The translations under genes were made by a program, and so were the position numbers. A stretch of 64,000 nt of DNA from Mesostigma viride (Eukaryota > Streptophyta > Mesostigmatophyceae > Mesostigmatales > Mesostigmataceae): positions 620,001 through 684,000 of the forward strand of contig RPFO01000702.1 of the NCBI GenBank assembly GCA_009746045.1, read 5' to 3'. This document shows positions 1 to 8,741 of this stretch, in pieces. Positions within the stretch are counted from its first letter, which is position 1, and every line of letters starts with the position of its first letter. Below the pieces are notes generated by a model. It saw only the letters and a list, made by a program, of their open reading frames with translations. It searched no databases and was not told the DNA's origin.

Positions 1-368
1 TTATTAAGAAGAAAATCAAAAAGCAAATCCAGGAAACAAGAGACTCAAAAAGAAATAACATAACCTTCCTGGCTTATTGGGATTTTGTTACAAAAATTAT
101 ATAACCGTATGGGAAGTAGGAAGTATCTAATCTACTTAACGCCAGTTTAGGATAAAAAAGGATGAGAATTGCTCAAATTACGAGGTGTTAAGGTGGATTT
201 TTTAACAGCATAACCAGTAATACAAGCGGGCATGCCTAAGAAAATTAACAAGCAACCTATGCTTTGAATGTTCTAAGCTTATATGGTTTTTAGTAAATTA
301 AATATCGAGTCAATTAGTGAGATTTTTATGTAGTTAAGTGGGATAAGGTTAACTACATAAACAAAATT
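1..368. other. intergenic region, no gene seen
   Basis: No convincing coding frame or RNA gene is visible in this AT-rich stretch. The only clear structure is the inverted repeat at 326-360 next to the end of rluB, described separately. Any gene to the left of the window edge is not represented here. Confidence 0.6.
325..361. repeat. 13-bp inverted repeat downstream of rluB
   Basis: Perfect inverted repeat: arm TTATGTAGTTAA at 326-337 and its complement at 349-360, plus one more pair (325/361), around an 11-base loop. It lies 8 bases beyond the rluB stop codon, where a terminator of the minus-strand leuS-rluB transcript would be expected. The minus-strand RNA lacks a good U-tract after the stem, so it may only stabilise the 3' end. 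Confidence 0.5.
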
Positions 369-1073
369 TTATACCCTAACTTCTTTAAACTCTCCAGGTT
401 TTAAGTTTCCGAGGTCGTATTTACCGTATTTAACCCTAATCAAGCGATTTACTTTCAGAGAAAAATATGCAAAAATCTTTCTAATTTCCCGATTTTTTCC
501 TTCAGTTAATATTACCTCAAACCATGAATTTGTTACACCTTCTGAAATTAATCTAATCGATTTGGGTGTATAAGTTATATTATCAATTGTCAGTGGGCGA
601 GACTTATTATGTATAATATAGGTAATTAAACTTGAAACTTTACCATGTGCGCGTACTTTGTAAACCCTTGCAAAATTGTTTTTCGGTGATTCAAGTTCTT
701 GGGCTAAAGTGCCACTATTTGTAAGCAATAACAGGCCTTCGCTGTTTAAATCCAATCTGCCTACGGAAATTACTCGAGGTAAGTAAGGCTTTAAAGCTTC
801 GAAAACTGTGGGTCTGTTTTGAGGATCGTGGTGAGTGGTAATCAAGCCTACTGGTTTATAATACAACCAAAGCCTTGTTTGCTCTATTAGGCTTATTATT
901 TTTCCATCTATCTCTACGACATTTTCTGGAGTAACGGTGATTACTGGAGTGTTTATGGTTTGTCCATCTATTCTGACTCGTCCCTGGAGAATCATTTTTT
1001 CAGCCTGCCGTCTTGAACAAACTCCTGCCGCAGCAATAAATTTTGCTATTCGGCCGGAGACAAATTTGCTCAT
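369..1073 (-). CDS. rluB: 23S rRNA pseudouridine synthase, RluB/RsuA family
   Basis: Converts a specific uridine in rRNA (23S for RluB) to pseudouridine in the cytoplasm. The 234-residue protein starts with an S4 RNA-binding domain (about 6-55, with SRRQAEKMI and GRVRIDG), followed by a pseudouridine synthase domain. The catalytic motif GRLDLNSEG lies at 105-113, placing the catalytic aspartate at 108, and NREIRKIF near the C-terminus is also typical. It is 3 bases downstream of leuS and probably cotranscribed with it. Family membership is certain. The exact target (RluB rather than RluE/F or RsuA) is inferred from the S4 domain and general similarity. Confidence 0.88.
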   Translation of the reverse strand: MSKFVSGRIAKFIAAAGVCSRRQAEKMILQGRVRIDGQTINTPVITVTPENVVEIDGKIISLIEQTRLWLYYKPVGLITTHHDPQNRPTVFEALKPYLPRVISVGRLDLNSEGLLLLTNSGTLAQELESPKNNFARVYKVRAHGKVSSLITYIIHNKSRPLTIDNITYTPKSIRLISEGVTNSWFEVILTEGKNREIRKIFAYFSLKVNRLIRVKYGKYDLGNLKPGEFKEVRV

Positions 1074-1076
1074 AAA

Positions 1077-3611
1077 TTACACTACAATGTTAACTATTTT
1101 TTGTGGAACAATAATAAATTTTTTGATTTCTGCATCATTGATATATTTTTGAATAGCTGGTAGATTGATAACAATCTTTTTAATTTCTTCTTGGCTTGCG
1201 TTAACAGAAAAATCATAAGTTGCTCTAAGTTTGCCGTTAATCTGTATAGCCATTGTGTAAGTGCTAACTTGCAACTTTGATTCGTCAAAGCTAGGCCAGC
1301 TAGTTTTATATAAAGGAACATCGTTACCGATTTTTTGCCAAAGTTCCTCAGTAATGTGGGGAATAAAAGGGTTCAGTAATTGAATAACAGTTTTAATACC
1401 GAAATAACTATTAGTTAGGTCGCCTGATTCCTTAGAAACTTCATCTGAAACATAATTAAATAATTCACGGATTCTGGCAATTGCTTTGTTTAAACGATAG
1501 GCTAGAATATCTTCGGTAACGTTTTTTATAGTAGCATGAACCTGACTGTTAAGCTCGTTGTTATTTTTACTATTTGATTCACCTTTTTTTAATAAATTAA
1601 ATATTCTGTCATTTTGGGCAGTTAGTTTAGCAATAAATTTTTTACATCCGTCAATTCCAGCATTAGACCATTCTAAATCTCTTTCAGCTGGGCTATCAGA
1701 AAGAACAAACATTCTAATAGCATCTGCTCCATGAGTTTCAAGCATGAGATCAAGGTCAATAACATTATTTTTAGATTTGCTCATTTTCTCGAGCTTACCC
1801 TCATAAACTTCTTCTCCTGTTATTTTATGAAAAAATTTACCATTTTTTGTTTCAACTTCGCTTGGATATAACCATTTTCCGGATTTATCCTTATAAGTGA
1901 TATGTAAAACCATACCTTGTGTTAAAAGGTTTTTAAACGGTTCACGTATATTTAAATATCCGATATCAGCCATCGCTTTAGTAAAAAACCTAGCATACAG
2001 TAAGTGTAGTATGGCATGCTCTACCCCTCCTATATACTGATCAACAGGTAGCCAATAATCACAACTTTTTGTGTCAACCATTTCATTGCTATGAATATTA
2101 CAAAAACGAGCAAAATACCAAGAGGATTCAAAAAAGGTGTCAAAAGTATCGGTTTCCCGTGTTGCTTTCCCTTTACATGTAGGGCAATCTACATGTTTCC
2201 AAGATGGGTGATGTTCCAAAGGATTTCCTGGTTTTTCAAAGCTAATATTTTTAGGTAGCTCTACCGGTAATTCGTTAATTGGAACTGGCACAGTACCACA
2301 TTTTTCGCAGTAGATTATAGGAATAGGGCAACCCCAATATCTTTGCCTCGATATTCCCCAATCTCGGAGGCGATAATTAATTTTGCGCATGCCAATGCCA
2401 AGCTCTTCAAATTTGTTTATAACTTTTTCTCTTGCGTCTTTTACTGTCATAGCAGTCAAAAATGAAGAATTAATTATTATATCGTCTTCTTTGTAAAGGT
2501 ATGCTTTAGAAGTTAAATCAATATCGCCGTCTTTAGACGTAGCAATTTGTCTTACAGGTAAGTTTTTTGTGTTCTGGCTTAGCTCAAAGTCTCTTTGATC
2601 ATGGGCAGGACATCCATAAATTGCACCACTGCCGTAATCCATTAAAACAAAGTTTGCAATTATAATCGGTAATTTAATATTTTTATCAAAAGGATGAGCA
2701 GCAAATAAATCGGTAAACACAGCTTCTTTTTTAGCTTTTTCTATATCAGACTCAGCTGTAGAATTATGGATACATTTATCAATAAATTGTTTTATTTCAT
2801 CAGTCTGTTTAATGTTCTCAATAAATGGATGGTTATAAGCTAGTGCTACAAATGTTGCCCCAAAAATTGCTTCCGGTGTGGTTGTGTATACTTCAATTTT
2901 TTGGTCACTATCTACTACATTAAAGTAGAAATTAGCACCTTGGGATTTATCAATCCAGTTTTTCTGCATTGTCTTGACCTTATCAGGCCAACCATCTAGA
3001 CTATCAATATCTTTTAATAATTCTTCATTGTAGTTTGTAATTCTTAGAAACCATTGTTTCAGATATTTTTTTTCAACTAATGCTCCCGATCTCCAGCCAC
3101 GTCCATTCTCTACCTGTTCATTAGCTAGTACCGTTTGATCAACAGGATCCCAGTTAACAATAGATTCCTTCTGGTAAGCTAATCCTTTATTTAATAAATC
3201 AATAAAAAACTTTTGTTCATGCTTGTAATAACTTGGATCACAGGTAGTAAGTTCTCTTTTCCAATCATATGAAAGCCCAATAGCTTTTAATTGCTTTCTC
3301 ATTACGTCAATATTAGAGTAAGTCCAGGTTTCAGGATGTAATTTGTTAGTAATTGCTGCATTTTCAGCCGGCAGACCAAAAGCGTCCCAGCCCATAGGAT
3401 GAAGAACATTATAATCCTTAGCCCTGAAAAAACGTGCAATTACGTCTCCAATAGAATAGTTACGCAAATGCCCTACGTGGCATTTTCCTGAAGGATAAGG
3501 CCACATTTCAAGAACATAATATTTAGGTTTTTGGGAGTTATTGTCTGAAACAAAAGCGTTGCCTTCATCCCAGGCTCTTTGCCATTTCTCCTCTATTTCT
3601 TTGATATTCAT
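1077..3611 (-). CDS. leuS: leucyl-tRNA synthetase
   Basis: Charges tRNA-Leu with leucine in the cytoplasm. 844 residues, the usual length for bacterial LeuRS. The class I HIGH motif appears as HVGH (45-48) after PYPSGKC, and KMSKS is near residue 609. The tryptophan-rich and zinc-like knuckles (CEKCG, CPTCKG) and the CP1 editing domain with [11 protein letters not shown] are present. One oddity: the threonine-rich editing motif, normally TTRPDT, reads TTTPEA (243-248), so the last threonine is alanine (see findings). It is followed by rluB after 3 bases and preceded by the DUF3576 gene after 12 bases, suggesting one operon. Confidence 0.97.
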   Translation of the reverse strand: MNIKEIEEKWQRAWDEGNAFVSDNNSQKPKYYVLEMWPYPSGKCHVGHLRNYSIGDVIARFFRAKDYNVLHPMGWDAFGLPAENAAITNKLHPETWTYSNIDVMRKQLKAIGLSYDWKRELTTCDPSYYKHEQKFFIDLLNKGLAYQKESIVNWDPVDQTVLANEQVENGRGWRSGALVEKKYLKQWFLRITNYNEELLKDIDSLDGWPDKVKTMQKNWIDKSQGANFYFNVVDSDQKIEVYTTTPEAIFGATFVALAYNHPFIENIKQTDEIKQFIDKCIHNSTAESDIEKAKKEAVFTDLFAAHPFDKNIKLPIIIANFVLMDYGSGAIYGCPAHDQRDFELSQNTKNLPVRQIATSKDGDIDLTSKAYLYKEDDIIINSSFLTAMTVKDAREKVINKFEELGIGMRKINYRLRDWGISRQRYWGCPIPIIYCEKCGTVPVPINELPVELPKNISFEKPGNPLEHHPSWKHVDCPTCKGKATRETDTFDTFFESSWYFARFCNIHSNEMVDTKSCDYWLPVDQYIGGVEHAILHLLYARFFTKAMADIGYLNIREPFKNLLTQGMVLHITYKDKSGKWLYPSEVETKNGKFFHKITGEEVYEGKLEKMSKSKNNVIDLDLMLETHGADAIRMFVLSDSPAERDLEWSNAGIDGCKKFIAKLTAQNDRIFNLLKKGESNSKNNNELNSQVHATIKNVTEDILAYRLNKAIARIRELFNYVSDEVSKESGDLTNSYFGIKTVIQLLNPFIPHITEELWQKIGNDVPLYKTSWPSFDESKLQVSTYTMAIQINGKLRATYDFSVNASQEEIKKIVINLPAIQKYINDAEIKKFIIVPQKIVNIVV

Positions 3612-3623
3612 AGGAATATATGA

Positions 3624-4121
3624 TTATTTATCTGCCTGGTATAAAGCTCTTGCTTTTCTAATTATTTTATCTTCAAGAATACTGCCAATAGCAGACTCTT
3701 TATACTCTGTTGACCATTTATTCCCGATTTTGGTACGCTCATAGGCTTTCACGTCTACTGCTTCAGAACTTATCACTTCATCCTTAATGAAAACATTAAT
3801 TTTAAATTGAGTATTAGGTTGTCCTTTAGGGCTATACCATTCGGTAATTATTACTCCACCAATACTATCTGCTGAAGTTAAAGGTGCAAAATCAAGTACG
3901 TCTAGGGCTGCCTGGTAAAGGTACTTGTTTACATTACCAACCTTTGATTTTGTGGCAGTACTTTTGGTTTTACCTGGCCTAAAAACAAGTCCTTCTCCTT
4001 GAAGTAGAGAACCCATCTCGTCCATCTCTGTCTCAACCCTTGATTTTGGATAATCTCCGGCTAAACTAGAAGTTATATATGCTAATAATACAAATAAGAA
4101 TGAGAAAGACTTAAGTTTCAT
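3624..4121 (-). CDS. DUF3576 family exported protein
   Basis: An envelope protein of the alphaproteobacterial DUF3576 family; the biochemical role is not known to me. I chose the start at 4121 because the product (165 residues) then begins with a clean signal peptide, MKLKSFSFLFVLLAYITSSLAG. An in-frame ATG at 4163 would add 14 polar residues. The mature part contains the conserved stretch LYQAALDVLDFAPLTSADSI and GGVIITEWYSP. There is no lipobox cysteine, so it is likely periplasmic rather than a lipoprotein. It lies just upstream of leuS on the same strand, an order I believe is shared with Rickettsia. Confidence 0.8.
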   Translation of the reverse strand: MKLKSFSFLFVLLAYITSSLAGDYPKSRVETEMDEMGSLLQGEGLVFRPGKTKSTATKSKVGNVNKYLYQAALDVLDFAPLTSADSIGGVIITEWYSPKGQPNTQFKINVFIKDEVISSEAVDVKAYERTKIGNKWSTEYKESAIGSILEDKIIRKARALYQADK

Positions 4122-4234
4122 AGTGATAAATAAATTATAATTTAGTATATTTTTTGTTTGCATTAATATTAGGAATATAATGTTTTTTATAAATAATACA
4201 ACTAAAAATGGGAAGAAAAAAAATAGCAGTATTA

Positions 4235-5464
4235 TTATAAATTACTTATTAATTCCTTTGAGCGTATTTTGATCATCTCTACTCCTGGTTGGTTAAAAGG
4301 GTTAACTCTTGTTAAATGACCAATTGTAATTGTTTCAAGCATTAAGTGGCATACCATTGCTCCAAAAGCTTCTGATGATAATTCTTTTAAAATAATGCTT
4401 CTTATAGGTAGCTTTTTCAAGTTAAGAGCATTGATGGTTGCAGTAAAATTTGCTTTATTAATATCAGAGAGTTCTTTATGAGCTAAATATCCGAATTTAT
4501 TTAAATTGATTGTCTTATACTTTCCTACCTCTGGGTTAATCTTCTCTAGATAAAAGAAACTAAAAAATTTATCTTGTGGTCCTTCTAAATATAGTTGCAG
4601 CATACTATGTTGATCGTTTGGTCCTAAACCTTTTAGAGGTGTATAACCTTTACCGTCCTTACCTAAAGATTCCCCAATAATTTGGGAATACCATTCTAAA
4701 AATGGCAAAAACCTTTGGAGATAACCAATATTTACTAATGTGTTTTTATTGGAATAATATATAGAACTTGCACTTAATATGGGTGTGCTTTCTGCTAGAT
4801 TAGAGCAGAAAACATCGATAACCTTGTTTGCGCCGGAAATATAAGATAGCATATCAATGCCTGCGATCAGCCCAATTAATAGAGAAACAGAAGAAAGCCC
4901 AGAATACCTTCCACTAATTCCTTCTTGATGAGGAATGAGAGTAGCTCCTATTTCCATAGCTATATCTTTTAATATGCCGGCTTTAAGGTTAGTAATAAAA
5001 AATGATCGCAAGCCAATATCTGTAATGTTATGTTTCTGATATTCTCTCAGTAAACACCCCACCAAAGCATTAGTTTCTAAAGTTTCTCCGGAATTGCTAA
5101 TTGCGATAAAGGCAGTGTTTTTTATCTCTATAATGTCCATGAGATCGGAAAAGAAAAAAGGATCGGTGTTATTTAAAAAATGTATTTTGGGGGAATTTTG
5201 ATCTTGTCCTAGAAAACTTACCAACATCTGAGGATTAAGAGTTGCCCCTCCCATACTAATAACAATTAGATCAGAAAACCTATTTCTAATCTCACTTGCT
5301 ACTGCAATAAGGTTTTTAAGTAAATTCTGCGGTTCATGCTTTTTGAAAATCTGATAGTAGGAATTACCAGATTCTATATTATTTACTATTGCCTTTGCCG
5401 TAGAAAATAATAAATTATTGTCTTGTTTCCGAGAATCCGAGTTATAATATTTAATTTCGTACAT
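4235..5464 (-). CDS. pgi: glucose-6-phosphate isomerase (short bacterial form)
   Basis: Interconverts glucose-6-phosphate and fructose-6-phosphate. At 409 residues it is shorter than the roughly 550-residue proteobacterial enzyme and nearer the short forms of Firmicutes and Thermotoga. Active-site elements are intact: the sugar-phosphate loop SNSGET (123-128), GRYSGLS (about 185-191), ESLGKDGKGYTPLK with glutamate 265, DQHS with histidine 286, and NPFNQPGVEMIK near the C-terminus with a lysine at 399. Classic Rickettsia lack glycolysis and this enzyme, so its presence is a useful taxonomic mark. No other glycolytic gene is in the window apart from a phosphoglycerate-mutase-like phosphatase. 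Confidence 0.9.
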   Translation of the reverse strand: MYEIKYYNSDSRKQDNNLLFSTAKAIVNNIESGNSYYQIFKKHEPQNLLKNLIAVASEIRNRFSDLIVISMGGATLNPQMLVSFLGQDQNSPKIHFLNNTDPFFFSDLMDIIEIKNTAFIAISNSGETLETNALVGCLLREYQKHNITDIGLRSFFITNLKAGILKDIAMEIGATLIPHQEGISGRYSGLSSVSLLIGLIAGIDMLSYISGANKVIDVFCSNLAESTPILSASSIYYSNKNTLVNIGYLQRFLPFLEWYSQIIGESLGKDGKGYTPLKGLGPNDQHSMLQLYLEGPQDKFFSFFYLEKINPEVGKYKTINLNKFGYLAHKELSDINKANFTATINALNLKKLPIRSIILKELSSEAFGAMVCHLMLETITIGHLTRVNPFNQPGVEMIKIRSKELISNL

Positions 5465-5516
5465 ATTTTGTGCTATTTTGTAGGGGATGTTATATTAAAA
5501 AGTCCAGCAAGAATTA

Positions 5517-6332
5517 TTATTTACCTAATTTAAGTTTTCTTAGTAGCCAATTTACATTAATTCCAATTTCTTCAAAAGCAGTTTCCCATTTTTCTGCTTG
5601 CTGGATAATTTGAGTATGAGGTGGGAATTGATCATTAGTAGCAATTATCACTCTATTGTTGGAAGTTAAATTGGTAATACTGTTAAAAGTGTTCTTATAG
5701 AGTTGTGTCTCTAATCGATAACGTTTATTTTTTTTACCAAAACCATTAACACTTACTGTACCTGTTTTGGTCAAAATCCTCTTGACATTAGAGACAAAAT
5801 CTAAAGTGAGGAAAGATGAGGGAACATAATCCTCTGTAAAAGCATCAATAAATATTAAATCATAGCTCTCAGCTGTTGCTTTTTGAACAAATTCAAAGCC
5901 ATCTTCAATGAAGATCTTAACATTACCGGTTGGTTTGAACAAGAAATAGTTTTTGGCGATAGCGGCTACCTCTGGATCAATTTCTACAATATCGATTTGT
6001 GTGCTAGGCAACAATTTAATCAACGCATTTGGTAAACTTCCGCCCCCAAGGCCTATAATGAGAATTTTTTGTGGATTTGGTTTAAAATATAAGGTAGCGA
6101 GCATCATTTTAGAATAATCAAAAACTAATAAATCTGGATTATCTAGTTTTATGCAACTTTGATGGATATTGGTGGGGGGTTTTAGAAACGATAAGCAACG
6201 CTCGTTATTTGTTTCATATACCCACTTTGAGCCGTAATTATTCGCAATATTGTATATGATGGGTGATGCTGTAGTTATTGCTAAATCATAAGATATCAAT
6301 ACTATTAAAGCTATCCATAACTTGAAATTCAT
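5517..6332 (-). CDS. spermidine-synthase-like methyltransferase-fold protein
   Basis: A 271-residue member of the spermine/spermidine synthase fold family. It keeps the nucleotide-binding loop GLGGGSLP (94-101), VEIDP (116-120) binding the ribose, IEDG (142-145), and the putative catalytic loop IDAFTEDYVPSS (from 162). True spermidine synthases have D-A-x-DP-x-G in that loop; here it is DAFTEDYVPS, which resembles the divergent 'spermidine synthase-like' group. The N-terminus (4-28) is hydrophobic and looks like a signal anchor, unusual for a cytosolic aminopropyltransferase. Substrate uncertain. It precedes pgi by 52 bases on the same strand. Confidence 0.7.
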   Translation of the reverse strand: MNFKLWIALIVLISYDLAITTASPIIYNIANNYGSKWVYETNNERCLSFLKPPTNIHQSCIKLDNPDLLVFDYSKMMLATLYFKPNPQKILIIGLGGGSLPNALIKLLPSTQIDIVEIDPEVAAIAKNYFLFKPTGNVKIFIEDGFEFVQKATAESYDLIFIDAFTEDYVPSSFLTLDFVSNVKRILTKTGTVSVNGFGKKNKRYRLETQLYKNTFNSITNLTSNNRVIIATNDQFPPHTQIIQQAEKWETAFEEIGINVNWLLRKLKLGK

Positions 6333-6373
6333 AGTAATGATTGTTGTAATGTCAGTTTGTACTTATCACACCA

Positions 6374-6449
6374 TGGCTGGGACGAGAGGGCTCGAACCTC
6401 TGACCTACGATACCAAAAACCGTTGCTCTACCAACTGAGCTACGTCCCA
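6374..6449 (-). tRNA. tRNA-Gln (anticodon UUG), CCA encoded
   Basis: Read on the minus strand, the 73-base body folds into a standard cloverleaf: 7-bp acceptor stem TGGGACG/CGTCCCA, D-stem GCTC/GAGC, anticodon stem ACGGT/ATCGT with loop TTTTGGT, five-base variable loop, T-stem AGAGG/CCTCT with TTCGAGC loop, then G73 and an encoded CCA at 6374-6376. Positions 34-36 are TTG, which reads CAA (Gln). The weak U1-A72 first pair and G73 are the usual tRNA-Gln identity elements. In Rickettsiales this tRNA is normally charged via Glu-tRNA-Gln and GatCAB. Confidence 0.9.
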
Positions 6450-6706
6450 ATTTATGATGCCTTAGTATGCAAAACTTATATCAACAAATTACCTTATAGT
6501 CAATAACTCAAATCTCTAAATCCCTATGAACCTAGAATTCTAATTTCAAGCATACGATTCGCTATTTTTAATTAGTTGCTCTTATAGCGCAGTTTTTTTA
6601 AGATATTCAGGATAACTTGCATAATAATTAATGTGTTAAAGTTATATATGGTATCGTTATGTCAGGTAAATTGTTTTAACAGCTTTATCACAGATACTAA
6701 GCACTA

Positions 6707-7300
6707 ATGAAAAATTTTTTAGGCAGTTTGTGTATTTATGGCATAATATTAGTTGTTGTGCAAGGAATCGCTCAAGCGGCAGTTAGAGCGGTTAACAATC
6801 AGTCCACTATTGATGTTACTGCTACTGTTCAGCCTTCTTGTACAATTTTTGCAAATGATCTTCTCTTTGAAATAACTAATTTCAACAAAAAAAATTCCTA
6901 TATCGGTAAAACTACACTTTCCTTATTATGTACAAAAGGTACTAGTTTTTCTATTGGATTAGACAAGGGGAGTGCGCCTGGAGCAACAATTATAAACCGC
7001 AAAATGAAAAATAGGGCAAGTTATTTAAACTACTCTTTGTACAGGGATAACGGTAACAATTTAGTGTGGGGTAATTCCCAAGGAAACACCTTGACTGGGA
7101 TTGCTACTGGGGAGAGGCAAACTTTTACTCTTTATGCAAAGATTCCTGCGGGACAAATATCAGCACCTGGAAAATATTTGGATAGTATAAATGTGGTAGT
7201 AAATTTGGGTAGCGGTACTAATAAACTATCATACCAATTATCAGTTACAATGAATGTTATCCTTAAAAATACAGAAACACCGGGCTATAACAATAGATAG
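6707..7300 (+). CDS. SCPU-domain (spore coat U-like) pilin subunit 1
   Basis: Secreted subunit of an archaic (Csu-like) chaperone-usher pilus. 197 residues: signal peptide (about 1-24, cleaved after IAQA), then an SCPU domain beginning STIDVTATVQPSCTIF, with two cysteines (46 and near 75, LLCTKGTSFSIGLD) that should form the domain's disulfide. The later strands SYLNYSLYRDN, VWGN and FTLYAKIPAGQ are typical. About 12 polar residues follow the last strand, longer than in its neighbour. It opens the cluster, 175 bases before the second pilin. Less likely than the second to be the main shaft subunit, since its Shine-Dalgarno is weak. Confidence 0.85.
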   Translation: MKNFLGSLCIYGIILVVVQGIAQAAVRAVNNQSTIDVTATVQPSCTIFANDLLFEITNFNKKNSYIGKTTLSLLCTKGTSFSIGLDKGSAPGATIINRKMKNRASYLNYSLYRDNGNNLVWGNSQGNTLTGIATGERQTFTLYAKIPAGQISAPGKYLDSINVVVNLGSGTNKLSYQLSVTMNVILKNTETPGYNNR

Positions 7301-7463
7301 TGTAGTTAACCCTGTTAATGCATTTCTACCACACAATTTTCGTATTAAAAGAATTTTTAATTATTAATGTGCAAATTTACTATTCCTATTAACAGTAGTA
7401 AATTACCATTAGATAATCAATTTCGGTGCGATAGTTATTTGTACTAAATTGTTATTAAAACCT

Positions 7464-7470
7464 AGGAGGT
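7464..7470 (+). promoter_or_regulatory. very strong Shine-Dalgarno of the second pilin
   Basis: AGGAGGT, 5 bases before the ATG at 7476. It is an essentially perfect anti-16S match, rare in this window, and suggests that the second pilin is the most heavily translated subunit of the locus. Confidence 0.8.
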
Positions 7471-7475
7471 AATCT

Positions 7476-7988
7476 ATGATCTTTATGAAACGAGTGAGAT
7501 ATCTATCTAACTGCTTTATTAGCCTTGTTGTTACTATGGCTAGCGCCTTAATTCCTATAAATACATCATCGGGGGCTACAACCACATCAACTTTTCAGGT
7601 AACTGCTACAGTAGCAAGTTCATGTACAGTGACAGCTACTAGCCTAGCTTTCGGTAATTATACCTTAGCTCAATTAGACAACTCTTCTACTATTACGGCT
7701 ACGTGTACTAATGGTACAACTTATACCATTGGTTTGGATGCTGGGAATTTTTCTGGAGCCACTACTACCACCCGTAGAATGACAGGTCCATCAGCGTCTG
7801 GACTTAGCTATTCATTATTTTCTGATTCTGGGCGAACTACCAATTGGGGTAATGCAACAGGTAGCTGGGTATCAGGTACAGGAACAGGGGCTGCTCAGGT
7901 TTTAACTGTATATGGCAGAATTCCTGCTAATCAAACTGCATTGATTGGTAGTTATACAGATACAGTAACAGTAACAGTAACATTTTAG
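7476..7988 (+). CDS. SCPU-domain major pilin subunit 2 (CsuA/B-like)
   Basis: Probable main shaft subunit of the archaic chaperone-usher pilus. 170 residues with a signal peptide (about 1-34) followed by a single SCPU domain: STFQVTATVASSCTVTATSLAFG, then a second cysteine in ATCTNGTTYTIGLDAG, then LSYSLFSDSGRTTNWGN and LTVYGRIPANQ. The sequence ends exactly at the last beta strand, YTDTVTVTVTF, as in Acinetobacter CsuA/B. The N-terminal strand is rich in alternating hydrophobic residues and is the probable donor strand. Serine/threonine content is high, typical of surface polymers. Its excellent ribosome-binding site supports high expression. Family call certain; 'major' is inference. Confidence 0.9.
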   Translation: MIFMKRVRYLSNCFISLVVTMASALIPINTSSGATTTSTFQVTATVASSCTVTATSLAFGNYTLAQLDNSSTITATCTNGTTYTIGLDAGNFSGATTTTRRMTGPSASGLSYSLFSDSGRTTNWGNATGSWVSGTGTGAAQVLTVYGRIPANQTALIGSYTDTVTVTVTF

Positions 7989-8013
7989 ATAACTTAAATT
8001 ATGAGAAGATAAT

Positions 8014-8472
8014 ATGAAAAAAAGTTTTTATACTAAGTTAAGTTTATTAATCCTTTGTATTTTACCAACTTTTGCTTATGGATCTTTTACTATTACCCCG
8101 GTAAAATTAAAAATCAGTAAGGATGAGAAAATTGCGGCTCTAGCACTTAAGAATGATAGCAATGAAATTAAGCATTTCCAGTTAATTGTATATAAAGTGG
8201 AGAATGAGCATGGTAAAGAAGTTTTGAAGGAAACAAAAGATTTAACAGTTACTCCTGTGATGTTTAAGATAGCACCAGGTAAAAGCCAGCTGGTCAGAAT
8301 TGCAATTAAAAATAAAATGTATAGCGTGATGGAAGATGGTTATAGGGTTTCTGTTAAAGAATTACCGAAGAAAGTCAATGCAGAAGGTGCTCGTGTTCAA
8401 CTGGTTACGGAGTTCAAAGTTCCTGTTTCCATAGAAGCTGAAGGCAAAAAAGAAATGGAAGCTCAACAGTAA
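8014..8472 (+). CDS. periplasmic pilus chaperone, single N-terminal domain
   Basis: Chaperone that should hold pilin subunits in the periplasm by donor-strand complementation. Only 152 residues: signal peptide to about 23 (ILPTFAYG), then one PapD-type N-terminal immunoglobulin domain with FTITPVKLKISKDEKIAALALKN, VTPVMFKIAPGKSQLVRI and the G1-like donor strand VQLVTEFKVPVSI. Family members are about 230-250 residues with a second domain; here the protein ends after domain 1 with a charged tail. I see no remnant of domain 2 in the 269 bases that follow. It starts 25 bases after the pilin and precedes the usher. Functional or truncated cannot be told from sequence, but the frame is clean. Confidence 0.82.
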   Translation: MKKSFYTKLSLLILCILPTFAYGSFTITPVKLKISKDEKIAALALKNDSNEIKHFQLIVYKVENEHGKEVLKETKDLTVTPVMFKIAPGKSQLVRIAIKNKMYSVMEDGYRVSVKELPKKVNAEGARVQLVTEFKVPVSIEAEGKKEMEAQQ

Positions 8473-8741
8473 GGAGCGCAGTCTCTTTTTATCAAGATGG
8501 TCTGGCTAGTGAAATTTAAGGTATTTTTATGTTTTTATTAGCCTACCAGATTGTTAAAGCTTTGGTGAATTTAGCTAAAATCTAGCACTATGTAGGTTTA
8601 TTTCTGCACAAAGCTTTGAAATACAAGAATTAGTTTTTAAAAAAGCGGATACATGTTTTCGTATATGTCTTAACTAATTTAGTGCCGAGCCATCGATCTA
8701 GTTGGTCAACAGCTGCAAGTGCAATATCCGATGGGCAATCG

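Noticed and set aside
6374-6706. tRNA-Gln as an integration site for the pilus locus
   Set aside because: The pilus genes lie on the 5' side of the tRNA, whereas integrases normally use the 3' end; no integrase and no repeated tRNA end were seen beyond the locus.
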